A DNA stretch of 64,000 nt from Rhabditophanes sp. KR3021 (GCA_963281155.1 CAUJLY010000002.1:7068001-7132000), one strand, 5' to 3'. Positions 45,048 to 57,943 are shown, counted from the first letter of the stretch. Notes: generated by a model not told the origin, from the sequence alone. Numbers and translations are program-made.

Positions 45048-48000
45048 CTAATGCAAGCCGTATAAATGTTCTTGCAGTTCGTTTGTTTCCATTCCGTAGT
45101 GGATCACGGGTATGACCACCAATAAAAGAACTGTTATCACGCAAGTTAACAACAAAAATATGTAGAATAATAATTTGTCTACAATTTTCGCCACCATCTT
45201 CCATTCACCTGAAATAATTATTAGTAATTTAAATAAAATCGACTTTTATATTTTTAATTAGTGTTCGAACTACATTGATTGCATGCCAACTATTCTTTAA
45301 TACTTTACAAATTCAACAATAGGAGTATAGATGAAAGGCATTTCACATGCCATCATGTTTAAGCCATTATTTAATTACTCATTATTTCAGCTGCACAACA
45401 TCGCCCTCTTATTTGTTGTTTACCCATTTTATCATGACAACCTTTGAGACAAGTTAATATTGAAGGGAAGCCAAGGAAACTGGTTGAGATTGATCATGGC
45501 AGTCCCGATGGTATAGATTTTGATGAAGCGAGTATGTTTTTGATATTTATCAATCTATTAATTATTCTTTTTTAGAGAATGATGAAGTTAAAAGTAAGGA
45601 TGACTTAATTGAAGTCGGTAAGTTAAAAGGACTATTAAATTATATACTAATAATAAATTTAGAAGAATGATCAGTAGCTTCAAGTGACGATGAACATCGT
45701 TACTAAAGATCATTTATATGTCACAATCAGACATCTTGGCTGCCAAAAATTACAATTCAGCAATAGAACTTCCGTTAATTATAATGAGGACTATTCTACA
45801 GAAGAAACAGACTATCAGTGTCATTGCTGCAAAGGATATCTTGCCTGTAAAAATGCTCTCAGCAAACACATCAGATATAGAAATTGCAAATTAGACGTTC
45901 AAAGCTAATAGAGTTTCTGAGTCCATTAAGAATGAATTGGATGGCATGAATGTGGGAGAAAGAGAATGTAACGTGTATACCATGATCAGTCCAGACATTA
46001 CTTCATCTGCCAAAGAAGCAAGGAAACACGTTCGATATGTTGGCAAGACTATACAAAAAACTAAAAGGAGGATGAATGAACACATGTTTGACTACAATAA
46101 AGCAGTTGAACTCGATAAGGTCTTAACTGACAAGGAAGAGGCTATGCAGGTAGTCTTCAATTCTACTCAAGAAATGATTGTCTTGCATAAGTCTTATGGT
46201 ACAAAAGAAGTTGGTGGCAGTGTTGAATCAATCCTAATTGACTCTGGCAATCCCTCTCTTAAGATTGTCTACCAGATGTTCCCTGAAAGAAACGACGAGG
46301 TTGCTGAGGTAATCTTTCAAGACTTTTTGGATGCTAATGATAGATGGTGTTGATTTAAGATAAATCGTTGAATAATTTTTTGATTACTATATTTAGCATG
46401 CTTTAATTATTGTTTAATAAATTTTTACCTGCTACTATTTGAAATTTCTTTTCATCTTCAGTCTTTTTGAGCAAGTCTTTTAACGCAGTCAGGAGGCGAT
46501 TAGAAGTGTCATTTTCTGAGGCATTAACTTTTCGCACTTGATCTGGTGGGTTGGTTAGCATTTCGTAGTTAACGCCGTTGTCTTTGTCTACCATATTATG
46601 GCTATTTTGAAAGAGAAAGGAGGCGATGTTGAAATTTTTGTTTTCAGACAGTAAACCAGCCAACCCAGTCTTTTTGTTGTCAAACTCTTCGGCATGCTGG
46701 ATAGGTGATGTCATGCGGAGAAATTTCTTTAATCGAACTAATATCCACAGTCTCGTTCTTGGGCCGACTTGTTTGTTTTGAGAACCACGATGATGTAGAT
46801 TTAAAACAAATACTGTCATCACGACAGAAATCGATGTTAGACTCATTACTGTTGTTAGATAAATTGCAATTATTGGTATCGAATCCGAAGTTTCTGGAAT
46901 AGTATAAATTATTTGGCATTTGGTATTTTAGTTAACAATATAGTTATTTATATATCGTATACAAAATTCAATTTAAAGAGACTGTTTTATACTTGATTTA
47001 TATAATTCAATTATTGCTGTTTGATTGCGATGAACTTGTAATCTATTATTCATACTTTAATGCTTTTAAATGGGTCATTTTGGATACAAAATCAGTCTTA
47101 AATGCCGGCAAAACTCAAATTCATGTTAGGAGAATTCAAAGCAAAGAGGAAAGGACAGGATAAAAGAAAAGGTCGTGTGAGGAGTTAGTAAAAGCCACAA
47201 AACAATTCAATCACGTCAATGATGGGGCTGCTATTAAGAGACAATTAGGTGAATTAACTGCATCCGAAGGAGACAAAGAATGAGATGTTTGTTTGATAAT
47301 TGACTCATCATATATTGGATCTAATCGGGTTTTCGCTAAGACAAAGCATGGAATCTTTTATGTAGGAGAAACATTCAATATGAAAGAAAGAATGGCAAAC
47401 CACAGATATTGGTTAAACTTTACTGTTAAGTGAGAATACGTCTTTGATATAAAAGAAATGATCTTCTATAAGTTGGTCAAAGCAGGGAAGCCATTAACGG
47501 TCATCAAAAAGACATAACCATCTAAAAAAATCGCTGTGAATATTGACGTCATCTTTGATCAGTGCTCTTCGTAATCAAGTCACTAATTCTGACTGCGGCA
47601 AGCCATATTTAGAATGTGTCAACTACATGGTTCCAAATAAAAAGAAGGAAATGGGTGAAATGATACTAAAGACTTTTCTGTTTGTGGACCCATTGAATAT
47701 GTCTTAAAATATTAGTCTCTTTTTTTGCGCTTTTAATTAATAAAGTCTTTCTTACCTGGCATTTGTTCTGCTATTGCTAATACGAAGACAGAGAAAGATA
47801 GCAGAATCGTTATTCCTAAGACAAGTTTCTGCCCGCTATCACACGGCAAATAGAAGACCAACAGTGTCAAGATAGACATCATCAAACAAGGAAAGATAAC
47901 ATTAATCACAAAGTACAATGTCTTCCTCCTAATGTGGATAAAGAAAGTAAGATCTGGATACTTTTCAACACAACACGCATACGACACAATATTCCTTCTT

Positions 48001-48728
48001 TGATGGACACTTATTAATTCGAACTCCCCAGAAGCTACATAGTTTGACAGGTCGATGTTTTCACTTCTGTTGAATAAGTCTAATTGAGATTGTATATAAG
48101 TCCACGAACCGAACTTCATCGAGCAATATTGACTGTCAAAAGGAAAAAGGGCTACCTGAATTTTGCAGACAGACTTAATCTGTGACGGGACTGGCCAAAA
48201 AATAGTTCCATCAAAATAAACCATCGCCCTTGCTGGCATCAATTCATTATTATAATCGTCAGCTCTGTTGTACAACAATATATCTGGCAGCCATATGTGT
48301 GAAGATGGCAATCTAATGGAAGTAATTCCGCCATGATCTTCAGGTTTCCAAACCAACAACTCATCCTTCCACTCTTGATCCAGCCTAAAAAATAAGTTAG
48401 TGCAAGAGAATAATGGACCTACCAAACATTAATAGTCAAAACCTGGTTTTTCTCATCCTTAAAGCAAATTAATAATTTCTAGTTCCAAACAAAGAAAACA
48501 TACAACTTCAAAAATATTAGTCAATGTCATGCCAAGTTTCACAACAACTGCATGCGATGCGTTCTTAACTGGTCTTACTGCTTTTTCGTACCCATCCATT
48601 AGGTAATAAAGAAGCCTTTGTTCATCTGTCATTTGGCGTTCCTTAACCAGACCACCAGTTGAAGTGATTTTTCGGATAGATATTAGTAATATAAAAAATA
48701 ATAAAAACTTCTCAAAAGCCAGAAACAT
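45048..48728 (-). CDS. Nicotinic-type ligand-gated channel, alpha subunit
   Basis: Five exons (minus): 48728-48504, 48457-48423, 48384-47756, 46893-46429, 45208-45048; phases agree and give 504 residues. Signal peptide FEKFLLFFILLISI. Loop D is INVWLDQEWKDELLVW. The Cys-loop is CKIQVALFPFDSQYC (13 residues between cysteines). Loop C has the vicinal pair YACCVEKYPDLTF that defines an alpha subunit. TM1-TM3 run from YFVINVIFPCLMMSIL through GQKLVLGITILLSFSVFVLA to SLTSISVVMTVFVLNLHHRG, and TM4 is LLFYIFLLLTCVITVLLLVV. It should bind acetylcholine or a related ligand. At the intermediate ring (-1') the usual Glu is Gln (SGQK). Introns 3 (862 bp) and 4 (1220 bp) are far longer than the others and each contains GIY-YIG coding relics on the opposite strand. 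Tail-to-tail with CoA synthase. Confidence 0.93.
45450..46353 (+). pseudogene. Zinc-finger/GIY-YIG endonuclease-like relic in receptor intron 4
   Basis: Plus-strand coding-like sequence antisense to the receptor. Pieces: VNIEGKPRKLVEIDHGSPDG, KNDEVKSKDDLIEV (two mini-exons flanked by GTATGT/TTTTAG and GTAAGT), then with stops and a frame change VTIRHLGCQKLQFSNRTSVN and a finger-like CHCCKGYLACKNALSKHIRY ending RNC. A 138-codon frame follows (45937-46353): CNVYTMISPDITS, then RYVGKTIQKTKRRMNEHMFD, a GIY-YIG-like core (Y..M....YVGKT...RR..EH), then LIDSGNPSLKIVYQMFPERN and a stop. Two in-frame stops (near 45670 and 45705) and a frame change indicate a decayed multi-exon gene; the last 138 codons are still open. 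Confidence 0.6.
47101..47707 (+). pseudogene. Second GIY-YIG-like relic in receptor intron 3
   Basis: One plus-strand frame runs about 480 bases with four point stops (TAA, TGA, TGA, TAA): IQSKEERTG*KKRSCEELVK, GAAIKRQLGELTASEGDKE*, DVCLIIDSSYIG, KHGIFYVGETFNMKERMANH (a GIY-YIG core) and KEMIFYKLVKAGKPLTVIKK. After a +1 shift comes SDCGKPYLECVNYMVPNKKK and EMILKTFLFVDPL. The last part aligns with YQMFPERNDEVAEVIFQDFL of the relic at 45450-46353, so both belong to one family and have the same orientation. Clearly dead. Confidence 0.6.
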
Positions 48729-50679
48729 CCTTTTTGGTGTGGGTTTATGTGGTGTTGATAATAATATTTATAGATAAAATATAGTATTCTTTAAAATTCC
48801 ATTTATTGTCTAAACGATTTAAGCTGCAAAATGCATTACATTATTATTTTCTTTATTTTGGAAAAATTAAAAAAATGAGTTTTGTTATTATTATAAATGA
48901 TAGTATGGGGTCGCCTTTTTTGGATGGATTTTATTAAATTGGGCTGTGAATAGAATTTGCCCTCATTTAAACAAAATTTTTTGAATATGGTCAAGTTTGT
49001 TTTATTTATAAAAGAACGTAATTGACGTATACATATAGTGAAAGCAGGTAACAATTAAATAGAAGCATTTTTTGGTTAAAAAGACACTTGGTAGTTTATT
49101 TACGAGGAAAAAGAAAAAAATAAGATTGACTTTAAATAACAAATCGTTAACAATTCTGGTAAAAAAATCTGCTAGAATAAATCAAAAATGTATTGAGGAA
49201 GTAAGTGAATTGAATGGAAAAAGATCTTTAGCAAATTAAACTTCCACCAGACTAAACTTAAAAATAGTTATTTTGGCAATAAACTCTCTATAAAGAGTTA
49301 AGTTGTATGAAAAGCTGTTAATGGCATTGATTATAATGGTGTTGCAATATTATAAACAATTACTAATCCTTCCTTAGAGTTCAAGAATATAAAGGAGCAG
49401 ACTCAACTTTTTTGTTTAAATTTGCAAAGGCGTGACATTTCCACAAGTACTAAATTGGATGTGGTCAAGCAGTTGACAAAAGAGATAAATAATTTTATCT
49501 ATAATTAAGTGAATAGAAGTAGTAATATATTTGTAGTTTCAATTTCCTTACCCGCAAATCTTTCCAATTATAGTGGTGTAGGATTGAGTGTCTAAATTAA
49601 TATCCAATATACATATTTTCACAAGTAATTGACAAAAGCTACAAAGTTGTTGTCAAAAACTTTAATTGAAATGGGTGAATAATATATAGATATAGTTGTA
49701 TAATATATTTGAATATATTTGTTTTAGAAACACACTAAGTTTAGCGAAAACAAAGACTACTCAAAAAACGTTTCTTCCTTTCATAATAAGGCAAGGGGGA
49801 AGAAGAAAACAATTATTATCAGAATATAGTTAAACTTAATCGTCTCCTGTTAACTCAATCTAATGCTTAAAACGATGTAATCATGGGTTGAATAAAAACA
49901 AATATCAAATACAATGCTAAATTAGGCTGGATGCAAAATTAGAAGGAAATATAAATGTGTGGAGAAAAAAATTAAATTACTTCAACCAATTTTAAAAGCA
50001 CTTTCTCTTCTTATAAACCAATGAATTTGTGTGCATCAGATGAAGCGTTCCTTTTCTGATGTAACCCCAATATGTATACATCTTTAAACAAAAAATCCTT
50101 ATTGTCTAAAAAAAATCTGGGTTCTTAAAGTTATTCAAAAGGAGGGTGTCGTCTCTATATATTTGGCAATGACTGGGAACGACAATGTAAAAAATCATTC
50201 CATCATGTTATATTAGGCAAACAAATAAAATATATATTTTAGTTTTGAAAAATCAAACAAAAACTTTTATGGCAATTGTCTCAATAAAAGGACACATACT
50301 TGGTAAAGTATATTTATAAACTTATTTGCGGATTTGTGTTATAAAATTATATCTTTTAACTGCATAAAAAGGATAAAAGTCAAGAGTTGGTGAGAGAATA
50401 TTTGAACATTCTCCAGAGAATGTTTAATGAATTGGATAAGAAGGAGATGACGGGGTTTTCTTGGCACATGTTTAACTGTTTAAGCAGTTAAGTTTAGCTA
50501 TTTATGTCAAGAAAAGTTTTAATAGCAGTCGCTATCATTTTTTAATTGAAGATTTATTGAAGCCATTAAAAGATTAGTGAAAGATAACAAAATGATTATA
50601 GAAAGATGACAAAACAATTATAACAAGATGAAAAGACCCTATATTTATCTTTAACTTCGCAAAAAGCAAAACAAACTCC
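48729..50679. other. Intergenic, receptor upstream region
   Basis: Nearly 2 kb of AT-rich DNA upstream of the minus-strand receptor. No gene, RNA or repeat recognised before the repeat that starts near 50680. Confidence 0.5.
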
Positions 50680-51645
50680 AATTTAATAATCACTATAATT
50701 GATGAAGATTAGGTGCCGACAACTTAATGAAGCAATTTGTTTTTACATTTAAACAAAGGCATTCTTACTAAATTCAAAAATCCAGTAACTTGCAAAGAGT
50801 ATAAATATGTTTGTTAATCAAAGTTTAAAATATTCCGCTATTGAACTTAATTTGATTGTGTCGTGTCGAGAATCTGTTCAAGTTTTATTGTGTATGAAAT
50901 AAGGTGCCAATAAGCAATCTGCCCACACTTATTCCTTGTTGATGTCCATGGCATGACAAATTTTTATATTAAAGTGCCATTCACCGACAAATTTGAGGTT
51001 TGAAAAGGAGACTCTTTTCTTTAAAAAATTAAACTTTCAAATGTACTTATCTTTATTTTGAAATTAGTGTATCTTCTTTTGCGGCATACCGCGTAATTGT
51101 TAACATGAAGGGGGTAATAATGGGGATATGTAAGCAAAAAGTGGCATTATTCGTTTATACAAACAATAAGAGAAAATATGTAGTTGTTTGACGGTTAAAG
51201 TGATTTCGTCCCACTTTTTTGAAATGTAGCTTTTCGAGATTATTAAGCAAATGTTTGATCAGTTGAATGGACAATACCATTATCTCGGTTTGTGAGCTGG
51301 TTTGGAAGAAGCGTTCCCTTGAATGACGAAACAATGTTAATTATGATGCATTTTTATTAATTTATCATATGCACATCTAATTCTACGTTGAATGTTTGTG
51401 TCAACAACATTGTTATTTTTAATATTTCCTCTAACAACATTTATTATGTTGATAAACAAATTGGTATTACTTCGTGCTTTATTCAAATCTTACTCAACAA
51501 TGGATCTATTCTTATCTATGTAACAAAAGTTGCTCATTGGGCTTTCCTTGTGCAAACAATTTTTAATATCTGCCCATTGCTTGTTTACGATAGCAAAACG
51601 TATATCTATATTTTTGTACAAAGCATACTTACATAAAAAGGAAGA
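50680..51645 (+). repeat. ~0.95 kb direct repeat, copy 1
   Basis: Near-collinear with 59200-60135 over its whole length, at roughly 85% identity by eye. Shared landmarks include ATAATTGATGAAGAT at the left edge, TTGAACTTAATTTGATTGTG, ACAAACAATAAGAGAAAATA, TGTTTGATCAGTTGAATGGA, GAAGCGTTCCCTTGA, ACGAAACAATGTTAATTATG and GATAGCAAAACGT at the right. The right part carries an 83-codon frame (51388-51636) that is truncated in copy 2, so it is probably not coding. No terminal inverted repeats, polymerase or transposase seen. The two copies bracket TRAPPC9. Confidence 0.85.
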
Positions 51646-51948
51646 TACATTAAGAATACATAAAGATTCAATAATTTCTACACACTTGCCTTGGCAGTAA
51701 AAAGATTTGCTTTGATTAGTGGGTTACTTTCTTCCAATCATAACAAGGTCGTTTCGAGATTTTAGTAGCAATATTTGCTCCCATTTGTATTCGAGATTAG
51801 GAAAGTTAATGTGAAAAGAGAATGGAAAGTTTTTGGTGTTTGTTAAATTAACAACTTCTTACAATCTAATCGGCAAAAAAAGATATCGTTTTATTTTAGA
51901 ATGGTGGAGACCATTTATTTTTCATATTACACTCCATGTTGGCTATCA

Positions 51949-52165
51949 TTATTGCGGCAAAGCCACCTAATGAAGCTAAAAATGGAGATCTTCAAATAGA
52001 TCGTAGAATGCACCCTCAAGGTATCAACTTCAACATGGATGACTATGATGTCGACATTTATTACTATCAGAAAAACTGCCCAATGAAGCCAAATATGAAG
52101 ATCTTCAAACAGCTCGTAGCCTATGCTCTCAAGACGCCAACTTCAACATATTACAAGCATAGATA
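51949..52165 (+). pseudogene. Ankyrin-repeat-like remnant with an internal duplication
   Basis: Two diverged units in tandem: NEAKNGDLQIDRRMHPQGIN..FNMDDYD (51969-52045) and, in another frame, NEAKYEDLQTARSLCSQDAN..FNILQA and stop (52083-52165). At DNA level the units share CCnAATGAAGCnAAA, GATCTTCAAA, CTCAAG and CAACTTCAAC. The pattern (xAxxxGDLQxVRxLxxxGxNxN..DYD) is ankyrin-like. It is short, frame-shifted and isolated, so I call it a remnant. No signs of a full gene around it. Confidence 0.35.
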
Positions 52166-52592
52166 GATTCGAAAGAATGTTTAAACTTTAAACTTGAATT
52201 GCGTATTTACTATGATTAGAAACACAAACAAATATAAGGAATATAAGATAAGGAAAATAACTATCTGAATGAATATTTCTGATTCGTGAATTGAAACTGC
52301 AGCAAATGGAAAAACAGCTTGAAACTTAGTAATTAAAACATTCTATTAGCTTTATAAACAATATCGAAGATCTAGAAATGTTAACACAATGAAGAATTAG
52401 TATTATTATTTACAGTTGTTTATTGTGAGTATATTATTAGTATATTTTAGGAGAACTCTTTGCAATTTGCTGGTTTAAAACATTATTTAGATGTTACAAA
52501 TAAGAAGCATTATATTAAAAGTTTTATTTAATAAAAATATACGTATATAAATATAGTTAACAAAGCAATCTATATAATCTAATTGAAATAAT
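52166..52592. other. Intergenic, 3' flank of TRAPPC9
   Basis: AT-rich. On the minus strand AATAAA-type sequences occur just beyond the TRAPPC9 stop. Nothing else seen. Confidence 0.45.
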
Positions 52593-55500
52593 TTAGTTTT
52601 TCCCATTTTTTGTAAGGACATTAAAACTGGCAGTTGAAATGAAGAAGTCCTTTTCACCCGACTCCAGTTTTTTCAGCTTATCCGGAGTCACATTTTTTGA
52701 AAGACTGATATTTGGCCTTACTTTGAATATCCCTTCGTATCGGAAGATGATGTGAAAGTTTTTCTTGAAAGCAACACGAGTTTTCTCTTTAATATGAGCA
52801 TCTGTATTTGTCATGTCTCCAATTTTGAAAGGAATCGTAACTGGCCCAATAGGCACAATAGATTCCGGCACAAAAATTGGCTCACGTCCATTTTGGATAT
52901 CATGAAAGCAAACCAAATTAATAGTTCCTTCAAAGCCGAATGAAACCGTCGTTGAAACGAGTAAAGTAACTTGCACACTAACCATATCTCCAATATGTAT
53001 AATAATATCATCTTCACTCGTGTATTCTTTGCCGTTAATTGATAATGTTACTGTCAGCAACGGAATCACCAATTGCTTCAGACAGGAAACTGAACTAAGC
53101 AAGGAACCAACTGGAACTGTTCCATTTACTCCAAGTCTTGGTATTTTCCACCGGATCCCCAGATGACTTAACACGTGTTTCTCCAGAATTCTTCTTAACT
53201 TTTCGGTTTCTTCTCTTTGCATGTGGAAGGAAGGTTTTTGAGCCGCATTAGAAAAAGCAAATGGACTAATTTCGGCACTACACTCACATAATAAAGGAAC
53301 ACGACAAGTTTCTTTGGCCTGGACACTTAATTGCTTATCAGCTAGGTAGTTTAATTCAGCATCATAATCAGTCAGATTGTTTACATCTAAGACGATATAC
53401 CTTGTTTCGGCACTTTCACCTGACAAAACATGCCAATTAGATACAGTTATGGCTGGTACTATCTTAATAATGATTCCTATTGAAAACGTCCGTTCGTAGG
53501 TTTCATTACCTTCATTAGGAATGTCCGCAGCATAGACTATCTCAATTTCTGCCTTCAAAAGTCTTCCAGTATAAGGAATCAAATCTGCGATCGTTTCCAT
53601 ATCATTTATACTGTTACTAACTCCAGACTTAATCGAACCCATATCTATTGATTCTTGCTTTTCTGGAACATGCTTAGATATCATTGCTGAGGCAGGAAAT
53701 TCTTCGATGTTTTCATTAGGTGCTGTTGCTGGATCAATTCCGTAAATGCTCAAGGTGATGTCCCTTGTTTGGCCAGGCTTGAGTACTGAGGCAGGTGCAT
53801 TTTCATTACCAATGGCGATCAAGGAAGGACCGCCACTAATCTTTGGTTGATTTATCTTTACTCTCACATTCTTCATATCTATTTTGTCGTCTTTATTTGT
53901 GATGGAGATGGTATGATTGAAAGTTTGGCCTGAGAACAAATTTACTTCAGTCACCATTTCAAAATGCCTTCCACTGTTGAGCATTTGTCTTTCTAAAGTA
54001 GTTTCAACCTGAAGGGTAGGTAATTTGGGCAAGACACGAACAGTCTTAATAAACGCTTCATTCGTAAATTTGACTACATTTAATACTCCTAATACTTCAC
54101 ATGAGTAACCAATGATTTTGAGACCACCTTCACTTCTTGGAAATCCGGGCATGTCAACTTCTACGGCTTCATAATCTTTTCCTTTGACATGTGGGGGCAG
54201 ATGAAGTCTAATGGGAATAGGTGAAAAATCACATCCCTCCGTCAACAAAATCAAATTCGAAACTGAAAGTTCGAAATTCAGGCAATTCATCAACGTCATA
54301 GTAATCGTCGAAAAACAATCCACGCACCAATTAATAGCAGCCAATGAGGTACTATTTTGAAAGGGCGAATAAATAAAAACACCGCCTAGCACTTGTCCCG
54401 ATGGAATAACATTAACAGACAAATTAGCTTCTAATGGCTTTAATTTAACTTCAGTCACAAATGGAAATCTTGTCCATTGAACACCCGGAATCAAAATATC
54501 ACAATATCCTATGTGGAGAATTTGATTTAAATTATGCTTGGAGTCCTTTAGACGCACCATTTTGTTCAGTTCTTCGATCATTGAATCGACCGTTTTTTGT
54601 TCCAAACTTTCGTAATAATTCTGAAGTAGGAAGGAAAGATGTCTGATGGAAGCATCTACAAGACCAGCTCTCAGAGAAGACATGAAGACCTCTTGAATCG
54701 CTTTAATCTGAATCAAGGTAGGTCCAGAGACTGAAACAAACTTATCTTTCTTTTTGTCAGGTGCCAAAGGAGACTTAAGTTTGATGCCATAACCCGTCAA
54801 AGTATTATACAATAAAGGATAAACCTGTTTATAGTCATTCTCGGTTCTCGGACTTTCTTCACTGACGTGCAGTTTAAATAAAACAGCTAGTCGAGAGAAG
54901 AAGGCATGTTTCCTGATAAACTTCATTCTCATGTAGAGAGTGGCACAGTCAATGCAAATTAGGCTTTTTTCGTGATTTGTAAAAGTAACAAATGAATCAT
55001 CAAGATATTTGCTTATGTGATCTCTTAAAAATGCCTCGCACTTGATTTTGTCACCTTCCATCAATAGAAGAGAAGCTGCTTTCATCACACATTGGTATTC
55101 AATCTTAGCAGAATAGGAGAATCTTTCGAAGTTCTCTAAAGCAGATTGGAATTTCTCGAGAATATTTGCAATATCGAGTTGGCCTTTGGAGGGAAATGTC
55201 AATTTCCCAAAACTTTTCAGCAGACCTTTTAGTTTTACTTTTTCATCGTCCTTTGATATTTTTGATGTTTCATCAGATCGCCTCCTATGATGTTCTTTTG
55301 CCTTTGTTACTCCCTCATCTTCTTTGGATCCAACATCGAATGTATTGAGGGTGTGATTTCGTACCAACAACTTTTTCCTATCCTCTTCATTTGCTAGACT
55401 CTCATTCATGTTCCCATTCAAGGCAAAGTAACTAGCTACGGCAAGACCCTCATAAGCAGCAGCCAACCACAACAAATCATTGGCACTTTTTAGATTTTCA

Positions 55501-56256
55501 ATAGCAATGTTGTAAATATCTACGGCTTTCGAAGATAGTCCAGTCAAAATGTGCAAGTCCGCAACTTGCTTCTTCATCCTTCCGATGCATTTTTTCTTGT
55601 AGTTCTTTGATAACTTTTCAATTCCGATTTGGTACTTTTCTTCACTCGAAAGCACCGGACATTTGAATAGGCCGTTGCCCTCAGTAGGCTCGTCCAATCT
55701 TTTACTTTGTAGGATTACAAAAACATTCCGCAGTAATTCGTGGATGTCTTTTTTTAGGTTCCCCATATCGTCTAAACTGGCATATTGGATAACTTCTCTC
55801 CCAGGAACCATGCTTGGAATGGCTTCTTTTGCACCGCCAATCATAATCAACCTGTTGTCAAAGGTATCTTCTTCCACTTTGGCCTTCACTTTAATATATT
55901 CATCTCCAACTTTGTCTAGACTACTCGATTCTCCCCAGATATGAACACCTACCACCGAAAAGACCCTTCTATACAACTGAAGATTTGAAAACTTAATAGA
56001 AGTTCCATCCAGCTGAGTGATAAACTTGACATGTAAAAACTGACTTTCACTATCTCCAACTATAAAAAATAACAATCAACTTACATACCCACCCCAACTT
56101 ACTCTTTACAACACAATTTTCACTTAATCTATTAACAAAGGTAGTAAAGACAATATCATCTACCCCTTGTTGATGCCCTAAATTAGCAACTAATATCTGG
56201 ACCTGTTGATGGTCCTTAAGACTAGGAAGACCCGTCCCAAAAAGCAAATCCTCCAT
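52593..56256 (-). CDS. TRAPPC9: TRAPPC9 (NIBP/Trs120) tethering-complex subunit
   Basis: Subunit of TRAPP II, the exchange factor/tether for Rab11-class GTPases at the Golgi. Exons 56256-56103 and 56059-52593 (43 bp intron) give 1206 residues, close to human TRAPPC9 (1148). Landmarks: N-terminal KDHQQVQILVANLGHQQGVD and YRRVFSVVGVHIWGE; helical-repeat region with LLWLAAAYEGLAVASYFALN and CEAFLRDHISKY; central LQVETTLERQMLNSGRHFEM; then a series of immunoglobulin-like beta modules (HTISITNKDDKIDMKNVRVK, WHVLSGESAETRYIVLDVNN). No membrane segment or signal peptide. The region 240-290 (NHTLNTFDVGSKEDEGVTKA and following) is a charged insertion typical of variable loops. The single huge exon is notable beside the intron-rich Kelch gene. 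Confidence 0.9.
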
Positions 56257-57745
56257 GAAACTCGGGACAGAATAAAATGAGGAAATGATTTTTAGAAATG
56301 ACTTTCAAAAATGTTGATATAGAAAAATGTGTTGGGATGACGTTTGTTTGAATTTTGGTATAGTCAGTCTTGATTAAACAACAAAATCACCACCGTCACA
56401 TCATCATATTTTGTTGGTGGGCTGTGTGGTGGGGCCTTCTACTTTAGACGAGAATTTATAGTCAGTTTAGTGGAGATGATGGTTAGTTAAAATAACTATT
56501 TAGTAATATGTCACATTGTTGCCTTTTTTAATGGACGAGACCGTGGTTTGGTATTATCAATTGATGGTGGTTGGATTGCTTGGTGATCAATTGTTATTTT
56601 ATTATCATTATTTTTGTATCAGATTTATTATGATTGTCATGAGATATATTTTGAGATTCATTATGATGGTGGTTGTCTATGGATGCGAACCAATGAAGGA
56701 AATTTGAGATGGGAATATGCGATGCATTATTTAAAATAAAATTTTATTTAAATATAATGGAATTAGATATGTAAATAAATAGTTACGAATTGTATCGTTT
56801 CTTTTTTCGGAAATTGATATTGTCTAAAATAAATTGGAAAGTAAGGTTTACTAAACCCTTGTAAAAGGGGAAACTTATAATGTGTTTTGATCTAAATAAA
56901 GAATTTAGGTAACATATCACTCGCCCTAGTAATAAAAAATATTATATAATGTGATGAGGTTGTTAAAAATATGAGCCATAATTAAAAATTTTATTTAAAT
57001 CTTATGTGAATACTTAGTTATCATAAAATGTATTTTTTACACCAATGACAAAGATATTTTTGTTTTTCAACATTTATGATATGAAGACAACTCGTCATGG
57101 AGAAAACTGAATATAAGTAGAAGTGACCGTTCCCAAAATATAACAGGCTAGTTCAAAGTTCTATTATGGTCATTACCAAATACTCAAATACATGTGTTAA
57201 TTTCACATTGAATAAAAGGAAACAAAGTTACTCCTTTTTCATTTACTCGGCCTTATTAATCTATATTCTTAATGCCGACTTTTCTCCATGCGGAAATGAC
57301 TGGGAATCGTTGCAACTACAAAAATAACATAACCTTCAACACTTTCCTCATTAAAATATAAAAAATAAATTTGCAGGGCGAATGATTATACACCCAACTA
57401 GATACCAAAAACAAATCATTTCGTGGTTTAGTTCGGACGGCTAGTAAACTAACAAAATTTTCACGTACTAATGAAATTTTGAATATTGTGTGGCAAAGGT
57501 TGTAAAATGAATAATTAGAAGATACAACTAAGCAACAGATTGAACATTTATTTAGACTAAATGAATGATATACTTGGGCATTTCGAATAATGAAATGACA
57601 ATTTTAAACAAAAAATACACAAAGAAATAACACATTTTATTTGTACCAGCAAGCTTGTAAAAAATATGCAAATAGATTGTCATCAATTAGGAGGTTCTTT
57701 CTACGAATTATGTTATAAAACAGAGGTCTTTAATCATGATTTAAT
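56257..57745. other. Intergenic, TRAPPC9 upstream
   Basis: 1.5 kb of AT-rich DNA. The 56516-56707 open frame is hydrophobic by base composition only. No gene seen. Confidence 0.45.
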
Positions 57746-57943
57746 TCAAGCATAGCGGGAAACTTCCGAGCGTTGTGCTTTGATTGGCATCTTCTGAAGC
57801 ATCTTATTCACCAGCATTGAATGTGCGTTCTTCGCGAGTGGAGAATTGTCTGAAAAAGAATGGCAGGGAAGCTCCTGGAACCAACTTCCACACCAGAACT
57901 GCAGCCAGATGCTAACCAAATGACCGGGGAAGCTGTTTCGGCA
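57746..57943 (-). other. GC-richer island with open frame, unresolved
   Basis: A roughly 230 bp patch (about 57750-57980) is visibly richer in G+C than its flanks. On the minus strand a 66-codon frame runs to a stop at 57746: HLVSIWLQFWCGSWFQELPC, HSFSDNSPLAKNAHSMLVNK, MLQKMPIKAQRSEVSRYA. There is no ATG at the start and no clear acceptor, so it could be a last exon, a relic or a structured RNA. Other frames are also partly open, which weakens the coding case. Confidence 0.3.

Noticed and set aside
51388..51636. 83-codon frame in repeat copy 1 as a membrane peptide gene
   Set aside because: The matching region of copy 2 is truncated by a stop and drifts by indels, so there is no sign of coding constraint.
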